Shown: positions 9,989 to 18,709, counted from the stretch's first letter. The stretch is 64,000 nucleotides of DNA from Amycolatopsis arida (GCF_900115565.1 NZ_FOWW01000001.1:811731-875730), one strand, 5' to 3'. The notes: generated by a model from the letters alone, not told the origin. Numbers and translations are program-made.

Positions 9989-9995
<7 letters not shown>
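9345..9995 (-). CDS. LuxR/NarL family response regulator
   Basis: A 216-residue regulator with receiver motifs LLADDQ, VVLMDIRMPGVDG (phospho-Asp) and FLLKDCEP, and a C-terminal GerE domain ALTDREREVADLVVAGLSNE with VVSPATVKTHVSRTLTKL. ATG 9995 (MLIRVLLADDQ) fits family N-termini better than upstream in-frame starts. It overlaps the kinase gene by 7 bp and forms a kinase-regulator pair with it. Confidence 0.9.
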
Positions 9996-11267
<1,272 letters not shown>

Positions 11268-11278
<11 letters not shown>

Positions 11279-12413
11279 CGGCGGTGCCCTCGGCGAGCAC
11301 CTCCTGGCCGACACGGTCCTTGCACACCTCGACCGAGTAGGCCATCAGCGCCGGCGCCTGGGCGTCCCGGAAGTGCCGCTGGATCGGCGAGCTGCGCAGG
11401 TACCCCGAACCGCCGCCGACGCGGACGCCGAGTTGGGCGATGTCCCTGGCGACCTCGTTGGCCAGTGGCTTCGCCCGCAACGCCGCCGGCTCGAACTCCG
11501 GCGCGCACTGGTCGGCCAGCCACGCCATGTGCCAGGCGTACAGCACCGCGGAGTCCAGCCGGAGCCGGGCGTCGGCCACCGCGAACCGGACCCACTGCAG
11601 CGCGCCGAGTGGCTCGCCGGTGGTCGGCAGGGTGCGCGACCGGGCGTGCCGCAGCAGCGCGGCGAGCGCGGCGTCGGCGATGCCCAGCGACAGGAACGCC
11701 AGCCCGGCCGCGATGTGGTTGGGCCGCGGCGGCGCCTCCGGGTCCGGCGGAGGACATCGGCGCTCGGCGCGCAGCACCGTGCCGTCGAACCGAACCAGCT
11801 GGCTGCGGCTGGCCCGCAGCCCCATCGCGTCCCAGATCGGCTCGAACCGCACCGTCTCGTCGGGGGCGTGCCCGAAGAAGGCGGGCTGGCCGTCCACCAG
11901 TGCGTTGACCAGCAGGTGGTCGGCGATCTCGCAACCGGACACGAACCGCTTGGCCCCGGTCAGCCGGTACCCGCCGGGCACCGGCTCGGCCTCCTGCAGC
12001 GGCATCAGGAACAGGTTGCCCGAGCTCGGCTCGGACAACGCGTTGGCGAACCGCCGGCCGGCGCGGAACTCGCTGGCGTAGCACCCCGCCATGTCCGGAG
12101 TGGACAGCTGCACCAGCACGGTGGCGGCCCCGACGTGCATGAGCCACACGCACGCCGTGGACGGGCAGGCCGCGGCCAGGATCCGGACGATCTCCCCGAA
12201 CGACCGGTAGCTCAGTGCCTCCCCGCCGAGCTCGCGCGGCAGCAGCGCCGCGTCGAGGCCGCTGGCGTGCAGCACCCGCAGGTTGCCGACCGGCAGCTCG
12301 GCGGTGTCGTCGTGCTCGGCCGCGGTCGCGGCGAAACCGGTCGCCAGCTCGGCCGCGGTCGCCACCCAGTGCCGCTCCGACTCCGGCGGGCCGAGGGGAT
12401 GATTCAGGGACAT
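11268..12413 (-). CDS. Acyl-CoA dehydrogenase-like flavoprotein
   Basis: A 381-residue protein with the three-part acyl-CoA dehydrogenase fold: N-terminal helices to about 115, a beta domain with GYRLTGAKRFVSG, and a C-terminal four-helix part with GGGSGYLRSSPIQRHFRD. The usual catalytic Glu of fatty acyl-CoA dehydrogenases is not evident. The GSGYL segment resembles the DszC/HpaH-like flavin monooxygenase branch, so an FMNH2- or FAD-dependent oxygenase is possible. ATG 12413 (MSLNHPLG) was chosen. The gene precedes the kinase/regulator pair in the same direction. Confidence 0.75.
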
Positions 12414-12492
12414 GGCGGCATTATCGACCACCGGCCCGACGCGCGGAGGCGGTTTCCACCGCTGGTGCGAAAGTATGTGCTGCGCTGGACGC

Positions 12493-12515
12493 CTGTAGTA
12501 CTGCTGTAGTACTAC
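12493..12515. promoter_or_regulatory. Direct and inverted GTAGTACTAC repeats upstream of VOC gene
   Basis: CTGTAGTACT occurs at 12493-12502 and again at 12504-12513. The second copy is part of the perfect 10-bp palindrome GTAGTACTAC (12506-12515). A related ATGTAGTCCTAC follows at 12521-12532. The array lies 60-80 bp before the GTG of the VOC gene and about 80 bp upstream of the divergent flavoprotein gene, a good place for a repressor. The core resembles the GTAG/CTAC boxes of the BlaI-type system at 39-48 kb, but the link is only suggestive. Confidence 0.5.
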
Positions 12516-12574
12516 CGAGGATGTAGTCCTACCGAGAAGTCACAGAGATCCCTGTTCCCGTTTGGAGTCGCCCG

Positions 12575-12922
12575 GTGACCGTTCGTCGCGTCATGCCCAT
12601 CATCCAGTCAGAGCCCGCGCCGGAGAGCCGGGAGTTCTACGGCCTGCTGGGCTTCGAGGAGGTCATGAATCTCGGCTGGATCATGACACTCGCCTCTCCG
12701 TCCAGCCCCACCGCGCAGATCAGTGTCATGAGCAGCGACAAGACCGCACCGGTCACACCGGACATGAGCGTGGAGGTCGACGACGTGGACGCGGCGTACG
12801 CGGCGATGCGGGACCACGGCGCGGAGATCGTGCACCCCTTGCAGGACGAGGAGTGGGGCGTGCGGCGGTTCTTCGTCCGCGATCCCAACGACCGCGTGGT
12901 CAACGTCCTGAACCACCGCTGA
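12575..12922 (+). CDS. VOC superfamily (glyoxalase/bleomycin-resistance-like) protein
   Basis: A 115-residue, single-domain VOC protein. The N-terminal beta-alpha-beta-beta-beta unit contains ESREFYGLLGFEEV, and the C-terminal unit contains VDDVDAAYAAMRDHGAEIVH and FFVRDPNDRVVNVLNH, which supplies the usual terminal Glu/His-type metal site region. Members act as dioxygenases, lyases or drug-binding proteins, and the substrate here cannot be deduced. The start is GTG 12575. It lies downstream of the repeat-rich promoter at 12493-12515. Confidence 0.8.
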   Translation: MTVRRVMPIIQSEPAPESREFYGLLGFEEVMNLGWIMTLASPSSPTAQISVMSSDKTAPVTPDMSVEVDDVDAAYAAMRDHGAEIVHPLQDEEWGVRRFFVRDPNDRVVNVLNHR

Positions 12923-12949
12923 CATCGTCCCCGCCACGGATCGGCCCGG

Positions 12950-13642
12950 CTACCTCGCCGTCAGTGCGGTGACCAGTTCCTCCAGACCGTCGAACCGCCA
13001 GTCGACGACGTCGGAGCTCGCCGGCGGATCCCCGACCGGTCGCCGCACGTACGCGGTCCGCATGCCCCTCGCCTGGGCTCCGCGAAGGTCCCAGGCGTGG
13101 GCGGCCACCATGAGCACGCGTTCCGGAGGACATCCGGCGGTGTCGATGGCGAGCTGGTAGACCTCCGGCGCTGGCTTGTACGCCACGACGGCTTCGGCGG
13201 ACAGGGCCTGGTGCCAGCGCAGCCCGGCGTACGCGCTGAGTCGCAGCAGGGCGGTGCGGCTGGCGTTGGAGAGCCCGAGCACGGGGAACCGCCGCGCGAG
13301 CCGCTCGAGGCCGGCGACGGAGTCGCCCCACGGGGGCAGACGCTGACCCGCCGTGGCCAGCCGGGCGATGGTCGCCGGATCGGCGAGTCCGACATGGTCG
13401 GCTACCCGCCCCGCGGCCTCTCCGTCGATGATCTCGCTGTTGACGTAGGCGCGGTGCCCTCGCCCGATGCGTTGCTGCTCGAGTTCGACGTGCCGCTGCC
13501 ACATGGCGACCAGCTCGTCGACGGACGCATCGTCGGATGCGGGCACCGCGTCACGGATTCCCGCTCGAAGCCCGCTGGGCTCGTCGACCAGTGTTCCGAG
13601 GACGTCGAAGACGACGACCTCGATGTCGCGGGCCTCGGCCAT
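12950..13642 (-). CDS. HAD-superfamily hydrolase, 2-haloacid dehalogenase type II
   Basis: A 230-residue protein of the L-2-haloacid dehalogenase branch. Motif I is VVFDVLGTLVDE with the nucleophile Asp, motif II is VLGLSNASR, motif III Lys is in VAYKPAPEVY, and the type II signature MVAAHAWDLRGAQARGM replaces the phosphatase DD motif. Expected reaction: hydrolytic removal of halogen from 2-haloalkanoic acids, although some members are promiscuous. ATG 13642 has GGGAG upstream. It is divergent from the CGNR gene, and both look controlled from the operators at 13665-13727. Confidence 0.85.
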   Translation of the reverse strand: MAEARDIEVVVFDVLGTLVDEPSGLRAGIRDAVPASDDASVDELVAMWQRHVELEQQRIGRGHRAYVNSEIIDGEAAGRVADHVGLADPATIARLATAGQRLPPWGDSVAGLERLARRFPVLGLSNASRTALLRLSAYAGLRWHQALSAEAVVAYKPAPEVYQLAIDTAGCPPERVLMVAAHAWDLRGAQARGMRTAYVRRPVGDPPASSDVVDWRFDGLEELVTALTAR

Positions 13643-13664
13643 GCGCTCCCCCTGTTCGCGGTTG

Positions 13665-13687
13665 CGTCACCCGTTCAGTAGGTGACG
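13665..13687. promoter_or_regulatory. Operator dyad 1, CGTCACC-N9-GGTGACG
   Basis: Perfect 7-bp inverted repeat with a 9-bp spacer, placed 23 bp upstream of the HAD gene start. An identical dyad lies exactly 40 bp further on, so both sites face the same side of the helix. Confidence 0.75.
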
Positions 13688-13704
13688 GATCTTGCCTCAG
13701 CCCG

Positions 13705-13727
13705 CGTCACCGGTCAAGGTGGTGACG
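13705..13727. promoter_or_regulatory. Operator dyad 2, CGTCACC-N9-GGTGACG
   Basis: Second copy with identical arms and spacer length but a different spacer sequence. It overlaps the ribosome binding site and touches the GTG start of the CGNR gene. Together with dyad 1 it suggests cooperative binding by two dimers, most simply the CGNR protein repressing itself and the dehalogenase gene. Confidence 0.75.
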
Positions 13728-14299
13728 TGGACTTCGCATTCGTGAGCGGCAACCCGGCCCTCGATCTGGCCGGCACCGTGTTGTCTCGTCGGGACGAGCC
13801 CATCGACGTCCTGGCCGCGCCCACCGACCTCGAGCGGTGGGTGACCGCATGCGACGAACTCCCCGACCGTGTCACCGCCGACGTCGCGACCTTCGAGTCC
13901 GCGCTGTCACTACGAGAGGCGATCTACCGACTCGCGCTCGGTCGCGTGCTCGACCGGCCCTTCGATCCGAGCAGCCTCGAGATCGTCAATCACACGGCCG
14001 GCGGGCCGGTGCCCACGATCAGGCTCAGTGACGCGGGGCTGCGGATGTCGGGAGACCTTCGAGCAGTGCTCTCACACATCGCCAGGAGCGGTATCGCCGT
14101 GCTCGCCGATCCCGACGCCTGCCTCAAGGAGTGCGGTCGCGTTGGCTGCACGCGCATCTTTCTGGACCGCTCGCGTGGCGCCCGGCGCACCTGGTGCGGG
14201 ATGGACGGGTGCGGCAACCGCGTCAAGGCCGCGGCTTATCGGGCGCGCAGGCGAGCATCGGCCACGACCGAGGATCGTGAAACCGCGCGAACCACCTGA
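13727..14299 (+). CDS. CGNR zinc-finger (ABATE domain) regulator
   Basis: About 190 residues from GTG 13727 (VDFAFVSGNPALDLAGTVL). The N-terminal ABATE domain runs to about 130. The C-terminal CGNR zinc finger has CGRVGCTRIFLDRSR, then TWCGMDGCGNRVKAAAYRAR: four Cys plus the naming CGNR motif. These proteins are putative stress-responsive transcription factors. I prefer GTG 13727 to the in-frame GTG 13682: the family begins with DFxFVSG, AAGGTGG is correctly spaced at 13716-13722, and the longer form would place both operators inside the coding sequence. Confidence 0.8.
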   Translation: MDFAFVSGNPALDLAGTVLSRRDEPIDVLAAPTDLERWVTACDELPDRVTADVATFESALSLREAIYRLALGRVLDRPFDPSSLEIVNHTAGGPVPTIRLSDAGLRMSGDLRAVLSHIARSGIAVLADPDACLKECGRVGCTRIFLDRSRGARRTWCGMDGCGNRVKAAAYRARRRASATTEDRETARTT

Positions 14300-14506
14300 C
14301 GTCGATGCCGGTACGCCCGTTCCGCCGGTTGCCGGATCCACCCCTGGCCGTGCCGACACACCGCGTCAGGCACATTCCAAACGCGAAGGCCACCATCCGG
14401 TCACGCCGGGTTGGTGGGTGACCCACGTCACCGAACTCCACCGCGGGTCGCGGGCACCCTCGCCTCGCGCCGCCGAGAGCCGGCGGTGCGGAGGAGAGGA
14501 GCCATC

Positions 14507-14971
14507 GTGTCCGCAACAGCTCGTCCGACGACATCCGGGCTGGCGTCCCGCGCCGGGAGCGGGGCGCTCGCCGGGCTCGTCGGTGGCGTCGTGTTCGGCA
14601 TCCTCATGGCGATGATGGGCATGCTGCCGATGGTCGGGATGCTCGTCGGCGTCGACAACGCCCTCGTCGGCTTCGGTGTACACCTGGTCAACTCGGCCGT
14701 CATCGGCGCCGTCTTCGGACTGCTCGCCTACGGCTTCGCCGACCGGGTCGGCCCGGTGCTCGGCGCCGGCATGGTCTACGGCGTGGTCTGGTGGGTGCTC
14801 GGCGCCCTGCTGCTCATGCCGCTGTGGCTCGGTGTCACCGCCGATCCGACGATGCGGGACATGGTGTTCACCGTGGGCCGTGACCAGTGGTTGAGCCTCA
14901 TGGGCCACGTGATCTACGGATTGGTCACCGCCGGAACGCTGTACGGCCTGCGCCGCCGCGCGGGCCGATGA
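14507..14971 (+). CDS. Small integral membrane protein
   Basis: 154 residues with four predicted membrane helices (about 22-45, 50-75, 82-105 and 125-148) and Gly/Met-rich segments such as GILMAMMGMLPMVGMLVG. GTG 14507 follows a strong GGAGGAGAGGAG. The family is not recognised beyond actinobacterial hypothetical membrane proteins. It is the first gene of a tight operon (ATGA overlap) with a thioredoxin-like protein and a Crp-type regulator, which hints at membrane-linked redox or metal handling. Confidence 0.75.
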   Translation: MSATARPTTSGLASRAGSGALAGLVGGVVFGILMAMMGMLPMVGMLVGVDNALVGFGVHLVNSAVIGAVFGLLAYGFADRVGPVLGAGMVYGVVWWVLGALLLMPLWLGVTADPTMRDMVFTVGRDQWLSLMGHVIYGLVTAGTLYGLRRRAGR

Positions 14972-15267
14972 CGCGGCCGTCGCAGGGGCCGGCGCGGCGG
15001 ATCCCGGTGCTGCGAATCTACGTGGCGCCCGGCTGCGCCGGCTGCCGCGCCGCGGTCGACCTGGCGGCCGCGGTGCGGCGGGCTCGGCCGGACCAACCGG
15101 TCGAGGTGGTGGACCTCGGCCGCGACCCGGGCACGACGCTTCCGCCGGGGGTAGTCGGCACACCGGCCTACCGAATCGGAGACGAGGTGGTCTCGCTCGG
15201 CAACCCGGAGCCGGCGGAGTTGCTGTCCCGACTGGACAACGCGTGCGCACGGGACGACGATGACTGA
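14968..15267 (+). CDS. Thioredoxin/glutaredoxin-like protein
   Basis: 99 residues. A CxxC redox site lies in VAPGCAGCRAAVDLA near residue 20, followed by a beta-alpha core with the cis-Pro region GVVGTPAYRIGDEVVSLG. This is the minimal thioredoxin fold of actinobacterial glutaredoxin-like proteins, with no signal peptide. ATG 14968 overlaps the previous stop (ATGA), and the 3' end overlaps the Crp-type gene by 8 bp. Presumed role: disulfide exchange or redox signalling with its operon partners. Confidence 0.75.
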   Translation: MTRPSQGPARRIPVLRIYVAPGCAGCRAAVDLAAAVRRARPDQPVEVVDLGRDPGTTLPPGVVGTPAYRIGDEVVSLGNPEPAELLSRLDNACARDDDD

Positions 15268-15967
15268 CCTGATGCCGCCCGCAGAGCTTCCCGCCGACGA
15301 GCACTACTGCCTGGCCGAGGTCGACCTGTTCCGCGACCTGTCCCGGCGGGAGATGGCCGCGCTGGGGGCCAGGGCGCCGCAGCGGACCGTCGCGGCCGCG
15401 CAGGTCGTGTACCACCCGGCGCGGCCTGCGGAGGTGTTGTTCATCGTCAAGCGGGGCCGGGTGCGGTTGTACCGGATCGGACCGGACGGACGTGACGTCA
15501 CCACCGCCGTGCTGGGGCCGGGCGCGGTGTTCGGTGAGATGGAGCCGCTGGGGCTGCGGATGCGGGCCACCTGGGCGGAGACGTTGGAGCCGGGCGCCCT
15601 GTGCGTGATGAGCCGGACTGACGTCCGCGAGCTGCTGTTCACCGATCCGCGAGTGGCCGTGCGCATCGCCGAGCAGCTCTCCACCCGGATCGCCGAGCTC
15701 GAGGACCGGCTGACCGACCTGACCTGCAGGGCACTCGGCGAGCGGTTGGCCGCCACACTGTGCCGGCTCGCCCGCCACGATCCCGCCGGGCCGATCCGGT
15801 TGACCCACCAGCAGCTCGCGGCACTGGTCGGCGCCAGCAGGGAGCGCACCACGATCGCGCTCGGCGAGCTCGCCCGGCACGGCCTCGTTCGGCTCCGCCG
15901 TGGCCGCATCCTCATCGCCGATCCGGCACGGCTCGCCGCGATCGCGGACGGCGCCGCGGTCGACTAG
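15260..15967 (+). CDS. Crp/Fnr family transcriptional regulator
   Basis: 235 residues. The N-terminal cyclic-nucleotide-binding fold (about 20-140) includes LFIVKRGRVRLYRIGPDGRD and GAVFGEMEPLG. The C-terminal winged helix has LTHQQLAALVGASRERTTIALGEL and GLVRLRRGRILI. The N-terminal cysteine cluster of oxygen-sensing Fnr is absent. A single Cys is in HYCLAEVDLF, so the ligand is unknown. Its placement after a thioredoxin-like gene suggests a redox or nitrosative input. Confidence 0.88.
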   Translation: MTDLMPPAELPADEHYCLAEVDLFRDLSRREMAALGARAPQRTVAAAQVVYHPARPAEVLFIVKRGRVRLYRIGPDGRDVTTAVLGPGAVFGEMEPLGLRMRATWAETLEPGALCVMSRTDVRELLFTDPRVAVRIAEQLSTRIAELEDRLTDLTCRALGERLAATLCRLARHDPAGPIRLTHQQLAALVGASRERTTIALGELARHGLVRLRRGRILIADPARLAAIADGAAVD

Positions 15968-15991
15968 CCGGGTGTCATTGGTGTGAGCACT

Positions 15992-16066
15992 CACTGCCTC
16001 TCCTTGCACTGCCTCTCCTTGCACTGCCTCTCCTTGCACCGGCTCTCCTTGCACTGCCCCTCCTTG
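15992..16066. repeat. 15-bp minisatellite, five tandem copies
   Basis: Units CACTGCCTCTCCTTG at 15992, 16007 and 16022 are identical. Units at 16037 (CACCGGCTCTCCTTG) and 16052 (CACTGCCCCTCCTTG) vary at a few positions, and a partial sixth copy follows. On the minus strand each unit reads CAAGGAGAGG, so the array carries repeated Shine-Dalgarno-like sequences. There are no spacers, so it is not CRISPR. Confidence 0.9.
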
Positions 16067-16190
16067 CACCGGCCGAGCCGGCAACCTCTGTCGGGTACGC
16101 CGCCGGCGCCGTGAGCCGGCGCGGTCGTCCGAGTTCGACGGTAGCTCGGCCGCGAAGGGCATCCCGATGAGAAACCGCTTTCTGCTCGAG

Positions 16191-16222
16191 GTTGTCCACA
16201 TCGCACCTTGCCTGTGGACAAC
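16191..16222. promoter_or_regulatory. Inverted pair of DnaA boxes
   Basis: GTTGTCCACA (16191-16200) and TGTGGACAAC (16213-16222) form perfect 10-bp arms around a 12-bp spacer. Each arm contains TTGTCCACA, the actinomycete DnaA box consensus. No dnaA, dnaN or other origin genes are nearby, so this is not oriC. It could titrate DnaA, regulate the gene at 16412, or simply fold as a hairpin in RNA. Confidence 0.6.
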
Positions 16223-16411
16223 TCGGGGGTGGGGCTTGCGCGGAGACGAGAAAGCGGCACAGTGGACGGCGAACGCGGCCGACGGCAGCGGCAAGGCGGG
16301 CATCGGCAGCGGGTGCTCGGGGCGCCGGCGATTCGCCTTGGGGGGCGAGGAAAGGAGGACAGAAGGTGACCGTGGCTCTTCGTATGGTCGGCGATGACGA
16401 AAGGAGATCGC

Positions 16412-17233
16412 ATGACCATCCTGGTGACCGGCGCGACGGGCAACGTGGGCCGCCCGCTGGTGGAACGGCTGCTGACGGCCGGGCATCCGGTGCGCGCGCT
16501 CACCCGCGATTCGCGGACGGCGAACCTCCCGGCGGGCACGGAGGTGGTGGCCGGCAACCTGTCCGACACGGCGAGCCTGGCCGAGGTGTTCACCGGCGTC
16601 ACCGCCGCGCACCTGATCAGCTTCGGGGATGGCTACGCGCCACTGGACAACGGAGCCGACATCGTCGCACTGGCGGAGCGCGCCGGGGTCCGCAGGGTGA
16701 CCGTGCTGAAGGGAGACCTCGACAAGACCGCTCTCGACCAGGCCGTGGAGGCCAGTGGTCTGGAATGGACGTATTTGGCGCCGGTGGAGTTCATGTCGAA
16801 CACGATGGAATGGGCCGATTCCGTGCGGACCGAAGGAATCGTTCGGGATGGCTTCGCCGGGACGAAGAGCGCGATGGTCCACGACGCGGACATCGCCTCG
16901 GTCACCGCCGCGGTGCTGACCGGGGACGGCCACGCCGGCCGGGAGTACTGGCTGACCGGGCCGGAGGCGCTCACTCCACGCGAGCGGGTGCGGGTGATCG
17001 GCGAGGTCCTGGGCCGTGAGGTGCGGTTCGTCGAGCTGGGCAGGGACGAGATGGTCGCCCGGTGGCGGGAGCAGGGCTACTCGGCCGACGACATCGAGTT
17101 CTTCCTGGCGATGCGGACCAACCCGCCGGAGGCGGGCTACACGGTGCTGCCGACGGTGGAGGAGGTCACCGGGCGACCGGCCACCCCGTTCGCCGAGTGG
17201 GTACGGGAGAACGTCGCGGCCTTCGGCGGCTGA
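16412..17233 (+). CDS. NmrA-like NAD(P)-binding protein
   Basis: 273 residues, atypical short-chain reductase fold. The N-terminal nucleotide motif is ILVTGATGNVGRPLVERLL, then ALTRDSRTANLPAGTEVVAG and the substrate-side loop WTYLAPVEFMSNTMEW. Members act as NAD(P)H quinone reductases (QOR2-like) or redox sensors. ATG 16412 follows AAAGGAG at 16400-16406, better than the in-frame ATG at 16394. It lies alone, convergent with the bL36/methyltransferase operon. Confidence 0.85.
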   Translation: MTILVTGATGNVGRPLVERLLTAGHPVRALTRDSRTANLPAGTEVVAGNLSDTASLAEVFTGVTAAHLISFGDGYAPLDNGADIVALAERAGVRRVTVLKGDLDKTALDQAVEASGLEWTYLAPVEFMSNTMEWADSVRTEGIVRDGFAGTKSAMVHDADIASVTAAVLTGDGHAGREYWLTGPEALTPRERVRVIGEVLGREVRFVELGRDEMVARWREQGYSADDIEFFLAMRTNPPEAGYTVLPTVEEVTGRPATPFAEWVRENVAAFGG

Positions 17234-17314
17234 CCACGGCCATGGCGCTGATCGACGAAAGGAGGAGTCACGAGCGCTCGCGTCACCGGGACGAGTGGCC
17301 TACCGGAACGGGCA

Positions 17315-17346
17315 AGGCCGTGCCGCCGCCGGCGTGGGCACGGCCT
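17315..17346. terminator. Hairpin between convergent genes
   Basis: AGGCCGTGCC (17315-17324) and GGCACGGCCT (17337-17346) form a perfect 10-bp stem with a 12-nt loop, extended by GGC/GCC outside a bulge. It lies between the end of the NmrA-like gene (+) and the end of the bL36 gene (-). There is no T tract, so I call it a probable bidirectional transcript-end hairpin. Confidence 0.5.
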
Positions 17347-17439
17347 GCCCACTGCCGGGGCACCGGCCTTGACACACCGCCGGGGGTTGGGCGAGTCAGC
17401 GTGGCCGGCGTCGTGCGGCGCCCGGATCGCGTGCGAGGC

Positions 17440-17562
17440 TCAGCCCTGGCGCGCCTTGAACCGCGGGTCCCGCTTGTTGATCACGTACACCGTGCCCCGC
17501 CGGCGAACGACCTGCGACCCCGGCTTCTGCTTCAGCGAACGCAGCGAGTTGCGAACCTTCAC
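17440..17562 (-). CDS. rpmJ: 50S ribosomal protein bL36, zinc-independent paralogue
   Basis: Forty codons encode [20 protein letters not shown], then a conserved [16 protein letters not shown] tail: a complete bL36 of the YkgO type. Standard bL36 carries a CCCH zinc ribbon; this copy has no cysteine at all, so it is the C-minus form made in zinc shortage. The start is GTG 17562 with GAGGAGGG just upstream. It lies 83 bp after a methyltransferase gene headed by a Zur-like box at 18437, which would explain regulation by zinc. Confidence 0.93.
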   Translation of the reverse strand: MKVRNSLRSLKQKPGSQVVRRRGTVYVINKRDPRFKARQG

Positions 17563-17645
17563 TGTCCCTCCTCGGGTTTCGGCTCGCCGGCGGGATGCCG
17601 GCGAGGGTCGGGCACCTCGCCGAGTGCGGCGTCCGGCGCCGCTGC

Positions 17646-18363
17646 TCAGCGGGTGATCACCTCCATCCCGGGTTCGGCCAGCCCACGGCCGTCGCCGGGA
17701 GGTCGTGCGGCCGGTTCCTCCCGAAGCCGTGCCTCACCGAGCACCCACCAGCCGTAGCGCACGGTCGGCTCGTCGACGAGCCGCTCGTCCTCGTGGGTCC
17801 GGTACTGGTTGTGCCACGTGACATGCTCGGTTCCGGACGGCTCGGCCCGCCCCCTCGTACCGGCGGCGTCCGATCCGGACACTCGACATCACGCGGTCCG
17901 GCACCGCGACCGGCTCGGCCGGCGGCAGGAGGTTCAGCACGGCCCGGCCGCCCTCACCCAGCCGCTCGGCCAGCAGCCACCACAGCCCGCGACGGTCGGC
18001 GGGCGTGACGTGGCCGAGCACGTTCATCACGACCACCGCCCCGATCCGCTCGGGCAGCCGCGCCGCGGGAAACGGCTCGGGCACCACGGTCACCGCCTCC
18101 CGCGGCCGGGCCTCGGTGTTCACCCGCGCCAGCAGCACCGAGCGCGGCCCGGAAGCTGGCTCGACCGCGACGATCTCACCGCCTAGGACGGCGTCGGCGA
18201 TGACGAGCGTGCCGAGCCCGCTGCCGGCACCCAGGTCGACCACCACCCCGCCGGCGGGGTTCAGGCCGGTGCGGGCGTCGGCGAGCACGGGACCGAACCC
18301 GGCCCAGTGCGGCGCGATGCCCGGATCGAGGAACTCCGCGGAGTGGAGGTACTCGTCGGTCAC
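17646..18363 (-). pseudogene. Class I SAM methyltransferase, frameshifted
   Basis: The 5' part from 18363 encodes VVDLGAGSGLGTLVIADAVL (SAM motif I), EIVAVEPASGPRS and VVVMNVLGHVTPADRRGLWW. After RIGRRRYEG (about 17847) the frame drifts into Arg-rich sequence, while the next frame continues sensibly as RAEPSGTEHVTWHNQYRTHE and ends at 17646. A one-base change in the GGGGGCGGG run around 17845-17856 would join the two parts. This is either a real mutation or a sequencing slip. The function of the family is unknown. It is the first gene behind the Zur-like box, with bL36 downstream. Confidence 0.7.
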
Positions 18364-18436
18364 GTGGCGTTCCTTGTCCGGTGGTGGCCCCGGCGGGCAT
18401 GTCAGCCTTGACCGGTACGAAGACTAACACACACAC

Positions 18437-18451
18437 TGATAATCATTTTCG
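18437..18451 (-). promoter_or_regulatory. Zur box
   Basis: TGATAATCATTTTCG is a 7-1-7 dyad matching actinobacterial zinc-uptake-regulator boxes (consensus close to TGAAAATGATTTTCA), AT-rich in an otherwise very GC-rich region. It lies about 75 bp upstream of the methyltransferase start, in the promoter of the operon that ends in the cysteine-free bL36 gene. Zur-Zn would repress the operon when zinc is ample. Confidence 0.75.
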
Positions 18452-18629
18452 ATAACGCTCGGTATCGGCGACGGTGGCTGATCCAGGAATGTCGAGCGCG
18501 GCCACCACGAGAAGCACGACCAGGTCCGCCCGGTCACGGTCCGCCCGCCTTACGCGGCGCTGACGTCCGGTCGCCGGCTCGTCGCGGCCCCCGGGTCGCG
18601 GCACCGTGCTGGCGTGGCGTCGAGACAGC

Positions 18630-18709
18630 GCGGTGCCGAGGTGAGGCGGAACCAAAGTGATGCGGTGCCGAGGTGACACAGTGCCGAGGTGACACGGAAC
18701 CGAAGTGAC
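18630..18709. repeat. 16-bp minisatellite, five tandem copies
   Basis: Five uninterrupted 16-bp units start at 18630, 18646, 18662, 18678 and 18694. There are two subtypes: GCGGTGCCGAGGTGAC-like (units 1, 3, 4) and RCGGAACCRAAGTGAY-like (units 2, 5). A decayed copy may precede them at 18614-18629. I see no gene in the surrounding 18456-18838 gap; frames crossing the array give repetitive Arg/His/Leu/Pro peptides only. Confidence 0.9.

Larger units (their letters stand above)
15968..16411. other. 444-bp intergenic region with repeats and DnaA boxes
   Basis: I find no convincing gene here. The left part holds a 15-bp minisatellite (15992-16066), the middle an inverted pair of DnaA boxes (16191-16222), and the right end the AAAGGAG ribosome binding site (16400-16406) of the NmrA-like gene. 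Frames open across it give only repeat-derived low-complexity peptides. Confidence 0.7.

Noticed and set aside
15992-16066. CRISPR-like repeat array
   Set aside because: Repeats are 15 bp and directly abutting, with no spacers and no cas genes.
16191-16222. Chromosomal origin
   Set aside because: Only two DnaA boxes and no dnaA, dnaN, rpmH or other origin genes nearby.
14366-16933. Minus-strand open frame with VQGEA repeats
   Set aside because: It crosses four well-supported plus-strand genes. The repeated peptide is only the 15-bp minisatellite read in one frame.
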